64,000 bases of DNA from Phyto melanocephala (GCA_941918925.1 OW799233.1:30200421-30264420), one strand, 5' to 3'; counted from the stretch's first letter, positions 23,186 to 34,983 are shown. Program-made: numbers and translations. The notes: generated by a model not told the origin, from the sequence alone.

Positions 23186-23829
23186 TTGGGTTATTTCCCG
23201 GAAATTCGACTTATTTAATCTACTCGACTTCCCGGGATTATTTTTCGGGATCCCGGGAAATAAAAAAGGTGGCTACGAATCGAAAGGAGATGTTTATATT
23301 GTTTATATTGAAATTGAATTCTAGTGATTTTATTTTTGATCTTATAGCTGAAGTATCTGTATTTTTCTTTTTGTGCTCATATTTGATCTCGTATCTAGAG
23401 AATAATATTTTTTTCAATAAAAAATATTTTTACTTAATTTATATTTAAAATTCAAGTTTTTTTTATAAATTTTTATAGTTTTGAAGTGTTTCTTCTACAT
23501 TATAAACTATTTTATGCTTTTGAATAAAAAGTTTTTTATTAATTATTAATTAATACAATTCTCCCGATTGTGGACGAATTTGAACGATTATGTTGACCAA
23601 AAGAGTCACGAAGTGCACAAGGTGCATGAAATGCATTTACTTTTAAACGCTCATTTTATAATAAGCCTGAATAGCTTTAACGCATAAACAATTTTATGAT
23701 TTTATAAAAAAGTTTTTTTATTAATTAAAAACAAATTTACTTTTTATTTGTTTTGCTGCGGGATCCTGGGAAATTAAAAAATAAATCTCGCATTCTCGGA
23801 AAACAACAATTTTCGGGAAAAAAACCCTA
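23186..23829. mobile_element. hAT-like nonautonomous element, 8-bp duplication
   Basis: The 644-bp insertion is flanked by GCTATAAA at 23,178-23,185 and 23,830-23,837. Its ends are inverted: TTGGGTTATTTCCCGGAAAT against the complement TAGGGTTTTTTTCCCGAAAA. Further CCCGGGATTATTTTTCGGGA motifs lie just inside. An 8-bp duplication and TAGGG-like ends fit the hAT superfamily. The interior has no hAT transposase but carries a piece of mariner sequence (23,556-23,683). Confidence 0.8.
23556..23683 (-). pseudogene. mariner transposase N-terminal fragment inside the hAT-like element
   Basis: The minus strand aligns closely with 53,703-53,835 on the plus strand. It encodes part of the mariner N-terminal helix region (there FKVIQVFYKNG and ALRDYFGQQNRS). 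Only about 130 bases are present and the frame is broken. Confidence 0.65.
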
Positions 23830-23902
23830 GCTATAAAAGAACGGAAAATTGGTGGTGGGTATAAAAGATTCGGCACAGCCGAATATAATGCTCTTACTTG
23901 TT

Positions 23903-24879
23903 TTTTTTTCTGTTTGTAGAGGAAAGATTTTAGTTTTATATTGCGTACAAATCTGTAACAAGTGAATTGTAGTTTTACAACATGTTATTTAATTTATTAG
24001 CTTGTCCTTAATACACCGTAAAAAAGAACATTAAATTTACAAATACATGCATACAATTTTGGTGTCATAAAGAAAAAAAGAACTTCTGAACAACTTCTGT
24101 TAGTTCTTTCAAAAAACGCTTTTTTTAAGGAATAAAATAAAAAAATTAATTTTCCCAAGTCCTGCACTCAAACTGTCGAAAAACACAAAACAAATATTCA
24201 AATTGATTTACTAACAGAACAATTTGTATAATTTTATTGTTGTTTATGCTTTTTCCATATACATATAGAAACAAGAATTGGAGTAATGATCGGATTAGTT
24301 TTAAACACGAATAAGCGATTTTATCAAAATTTAAACATTTAAAAAAACGTATTACAATAATCCTGTATATTTTGAGTGACCTTAAGTTATTTTCATATGA
24401 GTATAAATACTTTCTTTTTTTTTGAATTAAAAATTAAACAAATTGTGTTTCAGATACTTTTGAAATATTTTAATCATTGTTATGTCTGCCACGGCTGCAT
24501 ATACCAAAGGTAAAATTTTCCACAATTTTTAAGCAGAATTTAGTCGATGGTATATGGCCATCGTAATTTGTTGCTCAGGGCTATTTTAGTATTTTTGTTG
24601 CTGTTATATGTCACTCAATTCTGATATCTAATTTTTGTAATTACTTTTTCTGCAAAAATTTGTCTGCTTTATTTTACAAAGCAACCTCGAAGTACTTTGT
24701 GGTGTGAAAATTTAACTATTGCAGTGTTCTTTCAAATAAATGTACTTTAATATCAGGGGTTTTTTATCAATGAAATGAAATAGATGAATCTAGTGACATA
24801 TTTTCTATTAACAAAATAAGTTAGATAATTTGTCACTTGAAATAAAGTATAAGTATATTATACATATATGGGCCAAATC
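23903..24879. other. No gene recognised
   Basis: AT-rich DNA with no open frame or repeat that I recognise. Confidence 0.4.
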
Positions 24880-25234
24880 TGGTATTTTAAAATGCAACTT
24901 CTTGAACCCCCTCAATATTGGTATGAAATGAAAGGGCTGACCAGTAGAATACAGTAAATTATGAAAAAATGTAAGTTGAATATGGTGTCTAAAACAAAAT
25001 GGTGGATCAAATTGTTTTAACCCCATCATTTAGGTATTAGATTAAGGCTTGGCTAGTAGAATACACATAAATACGTAAAAATTAAAAATCAAGGATGACG
25101 TATAATAAGGAAAATGGCGTGTAACATGAAACATAGGTTAAGCTACGATGTGGGATTATACCTATGTACGTGATGGTAAAGGGTATTATCAGATTCTGTA
25201 CGGCCGAATATAGAACTCTTACTTGTTTTATTTT
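24880..25234 (+). repeat. Family C dispersed repeat copy with 3' end
   Basis: It contains two internal units of the form 'ccc..atattggtat-aaatgaaagggctgaccagtagaat', then AAGGATGACG, TTAAGCTACGATGTGGGATTA, CCTATGTACGTGATGGTAAA, and the 3' terminus GATTCTGTACGGCCGAAT with ATAGAACTCTTACTTGTTTT. The minus open frame at 24,808-25,029 is a shadow. Confidence 0.75.
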
Positions 25235-26299
25235 CAACAGGGAGCATAACAGGCTCTGCTAGTTGTTAAAATAAAAAAAATAAAAAAAATGAAAATAATT
25301 GCGTACTTTTTTCTCCTTCTGTATCAAAAGATTTTTATAATTTTTTTTAGCACTCTTACACACATAACGTATTCAATTAACCATAATTGTTTTCACGAAA
25401 AAAATGTTGCTGTAAAAAATATCTGAATACATAGTTAAATTGTTTTTTTTTTTATTATACTTTTACACGAAAAAAAAACTCAACAAACGATTTCTATATA
25501 CATTTTTGTGCTTTTGTTAAAAATTATAAACTGCAAGAAAAAAAACAAAAACAACATGAAATAAAAAATGCTAAAATAAAATGGCGTATTAAAAGAATAT
25601 TAATTTAAAAAGTACGTTGGCCTGTGTTTGAGTGATGTTAAATATTGTGTATGTATTCATGTCAAAAATAAAAAAAATACGTAAAACAATTATAACATAT
25701 GAGTGATTTACTAAAGAGAAATGTTTTTTTTTTTGTTTTACAATATAGACAGATGCAAAATATCGAAAAATATAGTGTGTCAGGTTATTCTACAACATAC
25801 GCACGTGAAGTAGTGCATTTGACAATCAGGAAATAATTGTTTGTGACACAATAATTGAGTAGGTGAAGTTACACGAATAATAGGGGAGGAGTGTGGGAAA
25901 AGTTAAAGCAAAAACTATTAATTTAGTTGGGTCACTGGCCACACATTTTACCTTTTTGTTGCAAATGGCATAAGCATCAGTATGTACAAGTTTTTTTTTA
26001 AAGGAAACAAAAATGATTTTTATACTTAAAGCAGTATTATTGCAAATCAAGTGACAAGTTTATTTTTCGCTTAAGTAAATCGAGTTTTTGGAAAAAAAAA
26101 ACTATCCTGTTTTGCATATTCCAGTTGTTTGTATGAGCACTCTTAGCCTATCCATTAATTCAAGATTTATTTACTTTTTCTTACTTTTTCTTAATATTTA
26201 GAATACGCTACGGAATATCTCTTTTGTATGTGAAGCAAAGTTGTAGTTATTGAATAAGAACAAAAAAAATAAAACAAACATATCTAAAAAAAAGTTCAA
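25235..26299. other. No gene recognised
   Basis: AT-rich DNA. The 74-codon minus frame at 25,826-26,050 has no recognisable motif. Confidence 0.4.
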
Positions 26300-26584
26300 A
26301 CAGTGCTTTAAAAATCCATGGTCTCTAAAACTAGTTTTGAGAAAACTAAGAAATCAGTTTGAAACTAACTGAGTTATAAGCACTAAACTACAGCTGCGAA
26401 TATATACGTCAAATATAGTTGTTTTCCTTTAACTCCGCAATATTGGTACCAGATTAAAAGGCTTGACCTATAGATTATAGTAGACTATTAAAAAGAAGTA
26501 TAAAATTCAATATCGCGTAAAAAAAAATTGCTAAAAATTTAACGTCACATACAGTACGGCCGAATATAATTCTCTAACTTGTCT
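26300..26584 (+). repeat. Family C dispersed repeat copy, shortened
   Basis: It matches the 57.2 kb copy from CTAAGAAATCAGTTTGAAAC through GAGTTATAAGCACTAAACTA and ATATTGGTACCAGATTAAAA. It ends with GTACGGCCGAATATAATTCT and CTAACTTGTC, with the left hairpin arm decayed. Confidence 0.7.
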
Positions 26585-26757
26585 TATCCTTCAAGAATAT
26601 GTAGCTTTATTACCGATGGCCTCATCCGATACACTACAAATTTAGTTGAAAACTTATTGTCCAGTTTCAGGATCATGTTAAAGTAATTTTGTAAATTTTA
26701 GAAACGAAATACAACTTACGTTTTTAAAACTTTGATGTATCTCTCTGTATTAGAAAT

Positions 26758-27528
26758 AACAAGTAAGAGCGCTTTATTCGGCTGTGCCGAATCTCTTGTA
26801 CCAACAACCAATTTGGTGTAATTTTATAGAACAAAATTTATTATTTTGTTATCAATAGTAATCGCTGTGGAATAATCTCTTTATACTAAAATATGTATAA
26901 CTTTCTTTGTATAACTTCGATATGCTAGTAAAACGTTATCGTAATTTTAGCCTTTCAATGAAAGTTGGTGTGTGAATAAAGTTTCTGCTAATAAATACAA
27001 CTTAAATATTTTTAAAAATTCCTTTATTTTTTCAAAAACTTTGTTCATAGGGAAATTATATAAACTGAAGATAGAGTTTTGTAAGAGAGGTAGGTGTTAA
27101 AGTGGGTGTGCCTCCTTCATTTTCTGGCTTAACAATGACATTGACTAGAAGGATTTCATCACCATACCTCTAATTTTGTCGGTTTTTGTGAGATTTTAAA
27201 TTTCCTTAACAGTAGATAACATGATAAGTGGGCATTATAGTAGGCTTGTCGGATAGGTTTTTGCTAAAAAATTAAACTCAGATATTTCAATATAATCTTC
27301 TTTGTATAAGAAATATTCTGCCGAAATTTAAACCCCCTAGCTTTTATGGTCTGACCCTTATCTTGCTTTCATCCGACGGACAGACGGATGGACATAGCTA
27401 GATCGTCATAAAATGAAACCCCGATTCCGAATATATGTACTTTATGGGGTCTCAAATGAATATTTCGATGTGTTACAAACGGAATGACAGAATGAATATA
27501 AGTCTACTAATTTTTTGTGGTGGGTATA
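26758..27528 (-). repeat. Family A copy, shortened, with both ends
   Basis: Minus strand: it begins TATACCCACCACAAAAAAT and GTCATTCCGTTTGTAACACA. It ends with the hairpin GATTCGGCACAGCCGAAT and AAAGCGCTCTTACTTGTT. The 771-bp copy has an internal deletion relative to the 2-kb copy. It faces the next copy 5' end to 5' end, 96 bp apart. Confidence 0.85.
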
Positions 27529-27624
27529 ACAAATATGAGACATAACAATAATGAAAAGGATGGAAAAAAATACTTTGTTATTAGAAATATTCTACGACTT
27601 TTGCCATCATTATATAGATTTTTT

Positions 27625-29625
27625 TATACCCGCCACCAAAAAAATGGTGGGGGTATATTCATTTTGACATTCCGTTTGTAACACATCGAAATATCAATTT
27701 TAGACCCCATAAAGTATATATATACTGAATCCGGGTTGATTTTATGACGATCTAGCTATGTCCGTCCGTCTGTCCGTCTGTTGAAAGCACTATAGAGGTC
27801 GCACCGAAAAAGCTAGGGGGCTCAAATTTTGCCAGAATCTTTCTAATAGACAAGGTTTGTTTGGTATTGAAAATGGGCTAAAACGGAATTTTAGGAAGAG
27901 AGGTATAGCTCGAAAAGCAAGAGGAGGTCGAAAAAACCGTGTCCTTCGCACATCGAATCAAATTGAATGGTGTTCAGACGCATAAACGTTGAGTCATGAA
28001 ACGAATATATATTTATCGAGTCAAAAGAATATTTTTCCTTGAAAATCGCTTAAATCTATGAATAAGGAAAAGAGTATGTACCAAAATTTATACCGCACAG
28101 TGTTTATTTCAAATTTAAAACGTAATAAAACTGACAAAACTATATGTACGTTTCTGAAATTTTGCAAACATGGCTTTTTGGTCAAAGTCTTCGTTATAAC
28201 GGAAAATATATGTGCCACGCCCACCTTTTTCTTTAAATTTTTTAAAAATATATTAGTCATATATATTAGCATTTATTCATCTTACACTGCGCCATTTATT
28301 GTACTGTAGCTAAATATAAGATAAAGACGATAAGAGGAAGACTCTACTAGCAACTACTAGATGGCATGCTAACAATCTTTTTCATTCCACAAGTGATTTT
28401 TAATGAGGGTTCGAGAAAACGAAAATGACCGAGGTTGTTGACAAAAAATTAGCTAGAGTAACAATTTGTGCCCAACTCTAAACATACATATTTGTTCCCA
28501 CAGTTTTATGAGGTTATAGATTTAAAAATATAAAAAAATGTGCATCAGTAGATTTAAAATATGTATTTGAATATTTAAAATACATTTTTTAGTCAAATAA
28601 TATTTTTATCTATCTATTCTTTTGTAAAGGGTGGTTAAATTTTAAGGCCCACAGGGTGATTCAAAATATACATTCTCAGCATTTTGCTAAAACGGGAAAT
28701 TTATTAGTAAGATTTTGATTTTTAAACTTCTATAACATTTTGCTTTTAAAAGATTTTCAAACGAAATAAGTTTTGTCTAATTTTAAAATTTGTTAGCCAT
28801 TAGTACATGAAAATAAATTGTTTATAATGTTTAGAGATAATTTTTTTTTACTTAGGTCAAAATTTTCCTAAATTCCCATTTTTAATAGAGCATAACTTCA
28901 GGAGAACATAAGATAACAAAAATAAATTAGCACTATTTCGTAGATAAAACTTTCCTCTTAAATTCATGTAATTTCTCTATGAATAAAGATTTTGGAATAA
29001 TAAAGGACTATATTGAAATATCTAAGTTATATTTATTAGCAGAAATTTTACTGACACGCTTACTTTAACGCCCACTTTCACTGAAACAGTAAATTTACGA
29101 AAACATTTTAGCAGCATATCGAAGTAATAAAGGGTGGGGAAATTTTAAGGGCCGATGTTGATTTTGAATAAAACACAAATTGTTTAGGAAATTATTATCA
29201 TTTCTTTTTGTAATGATAATATTTGCATGGTTCAATTATGTATGGAACAAAATATCGGTCAAATGGCCCCCGCGACCTCAACGGCACACCTCGATCCGAT
29301 GGTCCAAATTTTTAATAACACTGTTGATGCTCAATTGTTGGGCACGATGATGAGTCGAAGTTGACTGTTTTTTTGCCACACTATCGTGAAAAACAGGAAT
29401 GCTTCTCATTTAACGAATTAAGAAGGCATTCATAGATGTTCTAACATTTTATACAGACCTGTTTTAAATTTAAAATTTAACCACCCTCTGCAAAGAAAGT
29501 GATGTTTATTTTAGAGATTATTTCAAGCGATTAACAATATAATAAATATTGTGCTTTAAATGTACACAAAATTGGTGGTGGGTATAAAAGATTCGGCACA
29601 GCCGAATATAGTGCTCTTACTTGTT
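27625..29625 (+). repeat. Family A copy, longest (about 2.0 kb), both ends present
   Basis: It begins TATACCCGCCACCAA and ends TTGGTGGTGGGTATAAAAG, hairpin GATTCGGCACAGCCGAAT and ATAGTGCTCTTACTTGTT. The start and the internal GGTGGTGGGTATA near the end form subterminal inverted repeats, with the hairpin outside them. The interior has no long open frame: the two 83-codon frames at about 28,021-28,309 are mutual shadows without motifs. A mariner-derived insert lies at 29,131-29,496. I infer a nonautonomous, possibly Helentron-associated, element. Confidence 0.85.
29131..29496 (-). mobile_element. mariner-derived fragment inside family A
   Basis: The ends AAGGGTGGGGAAATTTTAAG and the complement AGAGGGTGGTTAAATTTTAA are inverted. 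Minus-strand translation gives a Tc1/mariner C-terminus, VIKNLDHRIEVC then GRGGHLTDILFHT and a stop, with one internal stop. The core is deleted. The same fragment sits at the equivalent place in the 53.4 kb A copy. A second TIR-like start, AAAGGGTGGTTAAATTTTAA, lies at 28,626. Confidence 0.7.
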
Positions 29626-30725
29626 TTTGTTGGAAGTGTTGCGTCCTTTTTGATATTTTATAAACTTTTTAATTTAGGTGAGTACAAACATTAGATACGG
29701 CCTGATAAATTATAATATTTTCTCGGGTTAACATTGATAATAAACTGAAAATTTTAATTAAAAGTAAAAGCGAAAATTTGAACGCAAGTCTGCAAATGTA
29801 TAATGTTTTTTTTTTAAAATTCGATTTCGCACTGTTTGTTCAAATCTCCTTATTTCAGAAGGCGACTCTCTAGATGATATGTTATTGAAGAGATGTTATA
29901 CTAATATTCTTCTGAGTTAAAAATGGAGTATGATTTTTTAACTCTAACAACTCTAACTCTAACTCTAATAATAATAAATAAAAAAAATTTTAATTTGACT
30001 ATTTCTTACAAAATTATTTTCTTGTTCATCATTGCTTCTCTAATATTTTGTTATCATTAAATTTTTATCATTATCATTATTAATACCTTATTATATATTC
30101 TCGTCATTTACCTACTTGCTTTTTCTTGTTAGAATATATACAAGTCAAAAATAATTAACCTCGATTTTACCCCAAAAATATTTCACACATTTTAAATGCA
30201 AAAATATTGAGAAAAGTGATGTTGAAGGGGGGCATTGTATGTATGCGTGGGTTTGTGAGAACATGATGATTTTTTTTTTTTTAATTTCCAGTTATGTGTT
30301 CGTAACTTATTTAAAGTATTTTAAGGGTGGTGAAACAAGTATAGATTTCAGTTAAGTGTATAAGTAGTTATCTTTAATTTAAGTTTTTACAAATTTTTTA
30401 TATTTTTGTAATATTACACAATTTCTTATGAATGTTAAACGAATAAAATTTGTTTTAAAGAATGGTGTGAGTCAACTTTTAATAACAGCAAATATTTACT
30501 TAATCTTAGGCAAGAAAAAAATAATAAAATTTTTAATAAGTTTTCATATTGTTGTACTTATGTAATCTATTAAAACTAATTTTTATATAATAGTGAAATA
30601 TGTTTTAAGAAAATTTATATATGTTAACCATTTTTAATTAATTCCATATATAGTTAGCATCAAGCCAACATACTAATACTGTTCCTGAGCTCGTCTGTCC
30701 TTAAAAACTTTAAATGATATAATAA
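29626..30725. other. No gene recognised
   Basis: AT-rich DNA with a short CTCTAA-type tandem tract at about 29,940-29,975. Confidence 0.4.
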
Positions 30726-30775
30726 AACAGGATAGAGTGCTGTATTTGGCCGTCACTGGTCTTGTTATCCCCTTT
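30726..30775 (-). repeat. Relic of the shared A/B/C 3' terminus
   Basis: On the minus strand GACGGCCAAATACAGCACTC then TATCCTGTT aligns with the terminal GCACGGCCGAATATAGCGCTC-TTACTTGTT of families A-C. The left hairpin arm has decayed. Confidence 0.5.
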
Positions 30776-30816
30776 ATCATCTTATGCATATATATATAGT
30801 GACCACAATGTTACTT

Positions 30817-31478
30817 AAGGACACTGTAGACAAGTCGTACGACATGTCAAAATTTCGTGTAGAATGAACAAAGTAGAATAGTGTAAAAGCAAATTGTAAT
30901 CAGTAGTAGAAAACATGGGAGAAAATATGGATAAAAACTTGACAAGTAGACCGTATTTTTTCATTTTATAAATCGTTTTAAAAAATAGAGCATTTCGTTA
31001 GATCAGAGTTGAATTTTTATGTACTCATTGGCAACAATTACAAAAACAACATGTATATTTTTGATTGTGATACACAGAGTAGAAGAAAATTGTTTGTTGT
31101 TTCTGTAGTTTTTGTAGAACTACAAGCACCATAAATTGTTTTATTCATCAAACACATTCGAAAATAAAAGAAAATTAATAAAACTAAAATCTTATCTTTG
31201 TGAAAAACGTAAAACACATTATTAAATTGAAAAGTAGATTTTTATTTTATTTTTTGTAATCGCGATTAAAATTTGATGTGTAAATAAGATTCTTAGTTTG
31301 TTGATTTTTCTAAATCTTTCTACTTTAATTCTACTTCACACTTATAGTGTGAACGCAAAAAAACTTACATTACACTTTTGCTCTCACTTACTTGAGTGTG
31401 GAGAGATTTTCATCACGTTTTGCTTCTTCAAAATCTAGTTGAAGTCGTACGACTTGTGTTGTAGTCTAAACTGGCCTT
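30817..31478. mobile_element. MITE-like element with AAGTCGTACGAC ends
   Basis: Left end AAGGACACTGTAGAC followed by AAGTCGTACGAC. The inverted right end reads AAGGCCAGTTTAGAC, TACAACAC, AAGTCGTACGAC, so the left copy lost 8 bases. The element is about 660 bp with no coding capacity. It holds a small CACACTTATAGTGTG palindrome. No clear target duplication was seen, so the superfamily is not assigned. Confidence 0.6.
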
Positions 31479-31839
31479 TTGCCTAGATTGCAGATTTAAA
31501 GTTATTAACCATTTTATTGTATTGTTTCCGGCGCGTTATTTGAAATTAAGATTTTAAACTTTCCATAGTGGTCAAGTACTTTCATTTGACATCACTATTA
31601 TGGTGGTAATATTTTTGCACAATTTCCTTGCCATTAATATGAAATACATTTTATTATAATTTATAATGAATTTATCTGCTTAAACTATCCCAGCGTAGAA
31701 TAACTAGAATATTTTATTTATCAATAATAAAAACAGAAAAAAATATCACATTGAACTTATAGCCTAAAAATTAAATTAAAATTAAATATAAATAGAGGTT
31801 CGAAAATAATATTAAAAAAATTGCCTTTTGCCCAGTTTA
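31479..31839. other. No gene recognised
   Basis: AT-rich DNA without a supported feature. Confidence 0.4.
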
Positions 31840-32040
31840 TAACGTTTGGTCTTAGCTTTTTCTTCATATCTTAGTTGTTTATGAACCAATTGATCTGAGT
31901 TTTAATACCAATATGCTCTTTAATATTTCTGATATTACGATAATACACACGAGTCGAAGCAATGTCGGGATTTCAACATACACACGGACAGACAGACAGA
32001 CAGGCAATATCCATTACATACATTCTCTTTGAAGGGTAAA
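31840..32040 (-). repeat. Family B dispersed repeat, diverged fragment
   Basis: Plus-strand blocks CATATCTTAGTTGTTTATGA, ATATTTCTGATATT, TTTCAACATACACACGGACA and GACAGACAGACAGG correspond to 13,050-13,220. It is therefore a minus-oriented 5' half of family B. Confidence 0.7.
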
Positions 32041-32700
32041 AAAAGGCCTTTGCGGTGTCGTAAATCTATAGAGTCATTATAAATGATGTATTAAACTGGG
32101 AAACCAGCTAATATCCTTTGTTGTCATTCATATAAAGAAGTACATAAATTATTTCTGATTTATACAAGACATCATAACATCTTTTATTTTCCTCTCGTGT
32201 CTCTCATTTTATGTTTTATTATCTACGTTATGAGATTTGACTGCCATCCTCTGGTGGTGCTTTCAAGAAGAAATAAATAAACTTCTTTGTTTACTTGTTA
32301 AATGATAAGAATTATGGCAGAAAAAGCATGGTGCATTAAGTATGGGATAGAAAATGAAGTACTTTTATGTTTTTTCTTTCTTGGTGCTTTTGAAATTATT
32401 AAAAATTTTTGTTTTTTAAATATGATTTATTTTCAGTAAAATTTTGTGTTTCAAGTTCGAATTTTAATTCGCCAAATACATTTATAATAACCGATCATAA
32501 GGTTTAGTTGAAATGATGTGTTTTTTTATTTATAAAAATATGATCATAGAAGATAACTTGGAATATAATAATAGAATTATTTTATTTTTAATGTCCCTTA
32601 AGCATCATATAGCGACTGTTCCAGCATATTACAAAATCATAAGTTGAAAGTACTAGAAAATAGTTCTTCACTTACAATTTGGCATCAAAACCAATTATTT
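32041..32700. other. No gene recognised
   Basis: AT-rich DNA without a supported feature. Confidence 0.4.
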
Positions 32701-32719
32701 TATCACGGTGATATCATTG

Positions 32720-33150
32720 GAGGCAAGTAGTTACCACCCGTGAACTAGCAAAAATATCTCTTCTGGGGCACCGTAAATCCACAAGTAATGCACTGGGAGC
32801 CATTACACCTGCTCAAATTGACTGCATGATGCGCTGTTAATGCTGTAGGGTTTTAGAAGTCCCGTGTTTACACGAACAACCCCAAAACCCTGGAAACCAC
32901 CAACATTCGACACGAGTGCGAGAATCTTTCGCCCGAAGTTCTCGCCGAAGCAATAAAAAATGCCATAAAATGAGCCTTTACAGCAATTAATTACTATGGA
33001 GCCCATTTCACCGATCACCGATTTTATCTTCTCGACTTGACCAATAAAATTCTGAAGGTTCAAAACAATCAAAAAAACGGAATCGAAATTTTTTTTAAAT
33101 AGAAAAATAGAGCCAAACAACATCGGATGACTTCTTATGGCCCACCTTGT
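32720..33150 (+). pseudogene. Probable Tc1/mariner-type transposase C-terminal relic
   Basis: An island richer in G and C than its surroundings. One plus frame gives VYTNNPKTLETTNIRHECEN, LSPEVLAEAIKNAIK, a stop, then NYYGAHFTDHRFY. This resembles the C-terminal 'NNP-TLE-LK-NIR-EI...GGHL-DI-F' pattern of mariner-like proteins, although the last motif is weak. Another frame upstream (VTTRELAKISLLGHRKSTSN) was not identified. No inverted ends were found. The 106-codon minus frame here is the antisense shadow of the same region. Confidence 0.4.
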
Positions 33151-33160
33151 AGTTTTAATT

Positions 33161-34244
33161 GTTTTCTAAACATTAAATTTTTCCCAAATTAAGCTAAAGC
33201 TTAAAGAATTTTATTAAGAACATAACACATCACAAAAGTACTTTTTGGATACAGACTAGAAACATTTAAAAATTTTTAATTTTCTATGTCTGAACATAGT
33301 GTTAATAAAAGCGTTGATTCGTTGAGCAAAACAAAACACATAAAATAAAATCCTTAAAAAGAAAAATTGAGAAAAACAGAATGAAAAATTAAAGATAATT
33401 TATGTGCGGTTAGTGGTACTATTACTGTTGTTTAAACTTACAGCTGGTTTTATTCGATATAAATATTTCGAATTTTTAAACTTTTTTTAAATTTTTTCTT
33501 ACTTAAAATGTTTTATATTTATAGTTGGAGCTTTTTGTTTGAGTTGCTGTAATAGCTGATTTTATTTTTTGCTATTGTCATTAATGATGATGATGATGCT
33601 GTGGCCGCTACCGTTGGTGCCTTTATTTGAATTGTCAGTAATTGCTCAAAAATGAGGGTGTTTTTATAAATTAATACTTCATTGTTGTTGTTGCGTCGTG
33701 TTGGACCTTTAATGATTTATATTTATATTTTATATAAAAAATTTACATAATTTGTTATTTTTGGTTTCATTGTTTACAGTAACGATAGATACTACTCAGC
33801 TATATATATGAAATATGTTGGTGTTAGTTAAGGTGTTGAAGATTAAGTGTATTTTTGTTTAATGCAAATATATATACTTCTTTTTTACTATTTAAATGAA
33901 AGAGTTTACAAAATAAATTACCCAAAATATAGATTGATGGTAAGGGATAATTGTGGTTGCCAAAGTATTACAGTTTATATAAACGAGGTGGGGGTATAAT
34001 TCCGGTTTTTTAAACATGAATAGTTTTAAGCATAAACTATATAATAAGATACATATATGGAAATACTTTCTTTATTTTTTTATATTTTATCAATTCACAA
34101 CCTATCATAATAGTGTTCATTGTAAGAATAGCACATTCGGCATATTAAAAAAGTTCCATGGAATTCATTTTTCTAGCTCTGATATACTTATATGATGTTC
34201 TAAATAATAATTTAAAAATTTTGACTGTGTTTCACAAAAATAAC
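33161..34244. other. No gene recognised
   Basis: AT-rich DNA with an ATG/ATGATG run near 33,583-33,598. No supported feature. Confidence 0.4.
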
Positions 34245-34501
34245 TAGGGTGATCGAACCGGTTTTACACTCGGTTGAAAACCCGGTTGTTCCTGTTTCTG
34301 CTGACGGTTTTTTTTATCCGAAAAAGCAGCAGGGTAGGATATTCGGAGGCCGACCAAACGGTTCGTAAATAAAATAATATTCGAACCGGTTATCCGGTTT
34401 TTTTCTAAATTTGCAAAATAGCAACCGGTTTTTTCAAAATCTTAAATTTCAAACTATTTGAAAACCGGTTTCTTAAAAAAGTCGAATAATCGATCAGCCT
34501 A
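34245..34501. mobile_element. Small element with AACCGGTT repeats, possibly hAT-like
   Basis: The ends TAGGGTGATCGAACCGG and the complement TAGGCTGATCGA are inverted. ACCGGTT occurs four times exactly and further CCGGTT half-sites occur inside, which could be repeated transposase-binding sites. The flanks AAAATAAC and TAAAATAC are only partly alike, so an 8-bp duplication is uncertain. Length is 257 bp. It is non-coding. Confidence 0.5.
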
Positions 34502-34850
34502 TAAAATACGTAGTTGTAGACAATCTAACATAAAAATATGTAAAACTATTGCTACGATAGGTTCCGAGTTGCGCCTAAGAGCAGTCTTGGCACTATGATT
34601 CAACTCTTTATTCTGGTAAAAATTTCCATCACTTTAAGGGTATAGGAAAATATAAGCTTAATGTAAACCTGTACATATGTATGTACCATAATTTTAGCAA
34701 AGGAATCTTAGTAGAGCTGAAAGAGTAAAAACACAAAAGTGGATTAAATGTATAAAATTTTTAATGATACAAAAACAAGACATTTGATTTACGTTTTTCC
34801 TTTAAATGTCTGCATATAAGATACTACTCGAGATAATGAATATGTAAATA
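34502..34850. other. No gene recognised
   Basis: AT-rich DNA without a supported feature. Confidence 0.4.
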
Positions 34851-34854
34851 TGTA

Positions 34855-34983
34855 CCTCGAGACTGCTGAGGTGGCGGCACATGTGGTATGCGAGTCTCTA
34901 GCATTGGCTGGCAGCAGACTAAATACCATTGCAAGAACACATTGGATGAGAATGCTATGGGGAAAATTAGTCTAAGTCAGACG
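34855..34983 (+). pseudogene. Possible LINE C-terminal finger relic
   Basis: A short GC-richer frame reads LETAEVAAHVVCESLALAGS then RLNTIARTHW and ends at TAA. This recalls the 'EETAEHVLCECPALARSRL' end of RNase H-type LINE polyproteins, with CECP changed to CESL. Only about 43 codons remain, so the call is tentative. Confidence 0.35.

Larger units (their letters stand above)
22644..23902 (+). repeat. Family A copy with 3' hairpin, interrupted by a hAT-like element
   Basis: This second A start (TATACCCCCCCACTAAAAAAA) joins early to the GTCCGTCTGTCCGACTG and TTGAAAGCACGATAGAGG blocks. Its interior is shortened. It ends with TTGGTGGTGGGTATAAAAG, the hairpin GATTCGGCACAGCCGAAT, and ATAATGCTCTTACTTGTT. 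The hAT-like insertion occupies 23,186-23,829. Confidence 0.85.

Noticed and set aside
28021..28309. Pair of 83-codon frames on opposite strands
   Set aside because: Both lie in repetitive family A and mirror each other; no motif.
32803..33123. 106-codon minus-strand frame
   Set aside because: No recognisable domain; the plus strand gives a more plausible transposase-like frame in the same place.
33985..34005. Family A start at GGTGGGGGTATAATTCC
   Set aside because: Only about 15 bases match and no other A block follows.
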